DNA from: Roseicyclus sp965662675
GTDB taxonomy: Bacteria > Pseudomonadota > Alphaproteobacteria > Rhodobacterales > Rhodobacteraceae
NCBI RefSeq assembly: GCF_965662675.1
Contig: NZ_CBFIIK010000071.1
Span: 1-13,998, forward strand
Direction: 5' to 3'
DNA: 13,998 nucleotides
Below, one piece after another: positions 13,686 to 13,998 of the stretch (position 1 is the stretch's first letter; each line of letters begins with the position of its first letter). Under the pieces are notes generated by a model that worked only from the letters and a program-made list of their open reading frames with translations, made no database searches and was not told the origin of the DNA. Position numbers and translations under genes: made by a program.

Positions 13686-13764
13686 CCCGTTCGCAAAAGC
13701 CTAGAACAGCCGATCCGACACCACAATGCGAAATTCCCGCCAAATCCGGCAGGCGCGATGCCGA

Positions 13765-13998
13765 TCATTTGCTCTCGCCATCGGCAGGAACACGGGTTTC
13801 CACGATTTCGTCGATCAAGCCCCAGTCCTTGGCCTGTTGCGCGTCCATGAAGTTATCCCGCTCAAGCCCGTCGACCACCGCCTCGAAGGTCTGGCCGGTA
13901 TGCTTGACATAGATTTGGTTAAGCCGATCCTTGAGCTTCTGGGTCTCGCGGGCATGGATCATGATATCCGTCGCCTGACCCTGGTAGCCGCCCGAGGG
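13765..13998 (-). CDS. clpP: ATP-dependent Clp protease proteolytic subunit ClpP, C-terminal part
   Basis: Serine peptidase subunit that forms the two-ring proteolytic chamber used by ClpX and ClpA. Only the last 77 residues are in the window; the gene continues beyond base 13998. The fragment begins PSGGYQGQATDI, just after the catalytic histidine in the usual HQPSGG, so the catalytic Ser and His lie outside. The third triad member is the Asp of ERDNF at fragment residue 48, matching E. coli Asp171. The handle-helix stretch (IHARETQKLKDRLNQIYVKHTG) and the GLIDEIVETR end are typical. The frame is open to the window edge, so an internal ATG at 13962 is not the start. Confidence 0.95.
   Translation of the reverse strand, partial: PSGGYQGQATDIMIHARETQKLKDRLNQIYVKHTGQTFEAVVDGLERDNFMDAQQAKDWGLIDEIVETRVPADGESK

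Noticed and set aside
13904..13909. Perfect TTGACA box on the plus strand
   Set aside because: It lies inside the clpP coding region and has no suitable -10 box or plus-strand gene after it.
1..13998. CRISPR array, insertion sequence, prophage or toxin-antitoxin system
   Set aside because: No regularly spaced repeats, transposase, integrase or paired small toxin-like frames were seen on either strand.

Overview
The window looks like chromosomal DNA of an alphaproteobacterium of the Rhodobacteraceae (Roseobacter/Rhodobacter) type. The evidence is the GC-rich coding bias, the hisB-hisH-(DUF2147)-hisA-hisF-hisE order, an rlmB gene divergent from a tRNA-Tyr with a family-typical sequence, a clpP-clpX pair, and a full CtrA-type site (TTAA-N7-TTAA). 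This assignment comes from protein and RNA character and remembered gene order, not from a search. No insertion sequence, integrase, CRISPR array or rRNA was seen, and no gap between features exceeds 300 bases.

Layout. 1-3018 (+) is the C-terminal ~1005 residues of pyruvate carboxylase. 3163-3315 is a compact tRNA-Gly(GCC) unit with its own promoter and a GNRA-capped terminator. 3467-4567 (+) is an orphan DUF1972/GT4-type glycosyltransferase. 4633-8290 holds five histidine-synthesis genes on the + strand (hisB, hisH, hisA, hisF, hisE), interrupted by one minus-strand gene for a small secreted DUF2147 protein. 8345-10124 (all -) runs rlmB-like rRNA/tRNA 2'-O-methyltransferase, small zinc-ribbon protein, terminator, structured leader, CoA-binding protein. 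10207-10330 (+) is a tRNA-Tyr(GTA) with promoter. 10412-12284 (+) is a two-gene polysaccharide module (polyprenyl-phosphate sugar-1-phosphate transferase and an uncharacterised GT-A-like protein) behind a CtrA-like box. 12355-13998 (-) is clpX with its terminator, then the C-terminal part of clpP running off the window.

How the genes work together. HisB acts on IGP. HisH and HisF form the glutamine-dependent IGP synthase, HisA makes its substrate, and HisE hydrolyses phosphoribosyl-ATP earlier in the pathway. ClpX unfolds substrates and ClpP degrades them. The sugar transferase and the GT-like protein would start and extend a lipid-linked surface glycan, and the promoter-region site suggests control by the CtrA phosphorelay. 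The DUF1972 glycosyltransferase could serve the same or another glycan.

Most of the window is ordinary core genome. The best candidates for something undescribed are (i) the leader before the CoA-binding gene, where a strong stem-loop and an intrinsic terminator share a complementary segment and could form an antiterminator switch; (ii) the CtrA-like site before the sugar transferase module; (iii) a tRNA-Tyr whose D arm lacks the usual U8/A14/A21; and (iv) a zinc-ribbon protein with an acidic amphipathic tail coupled to the rRNA methyltransferase gene.
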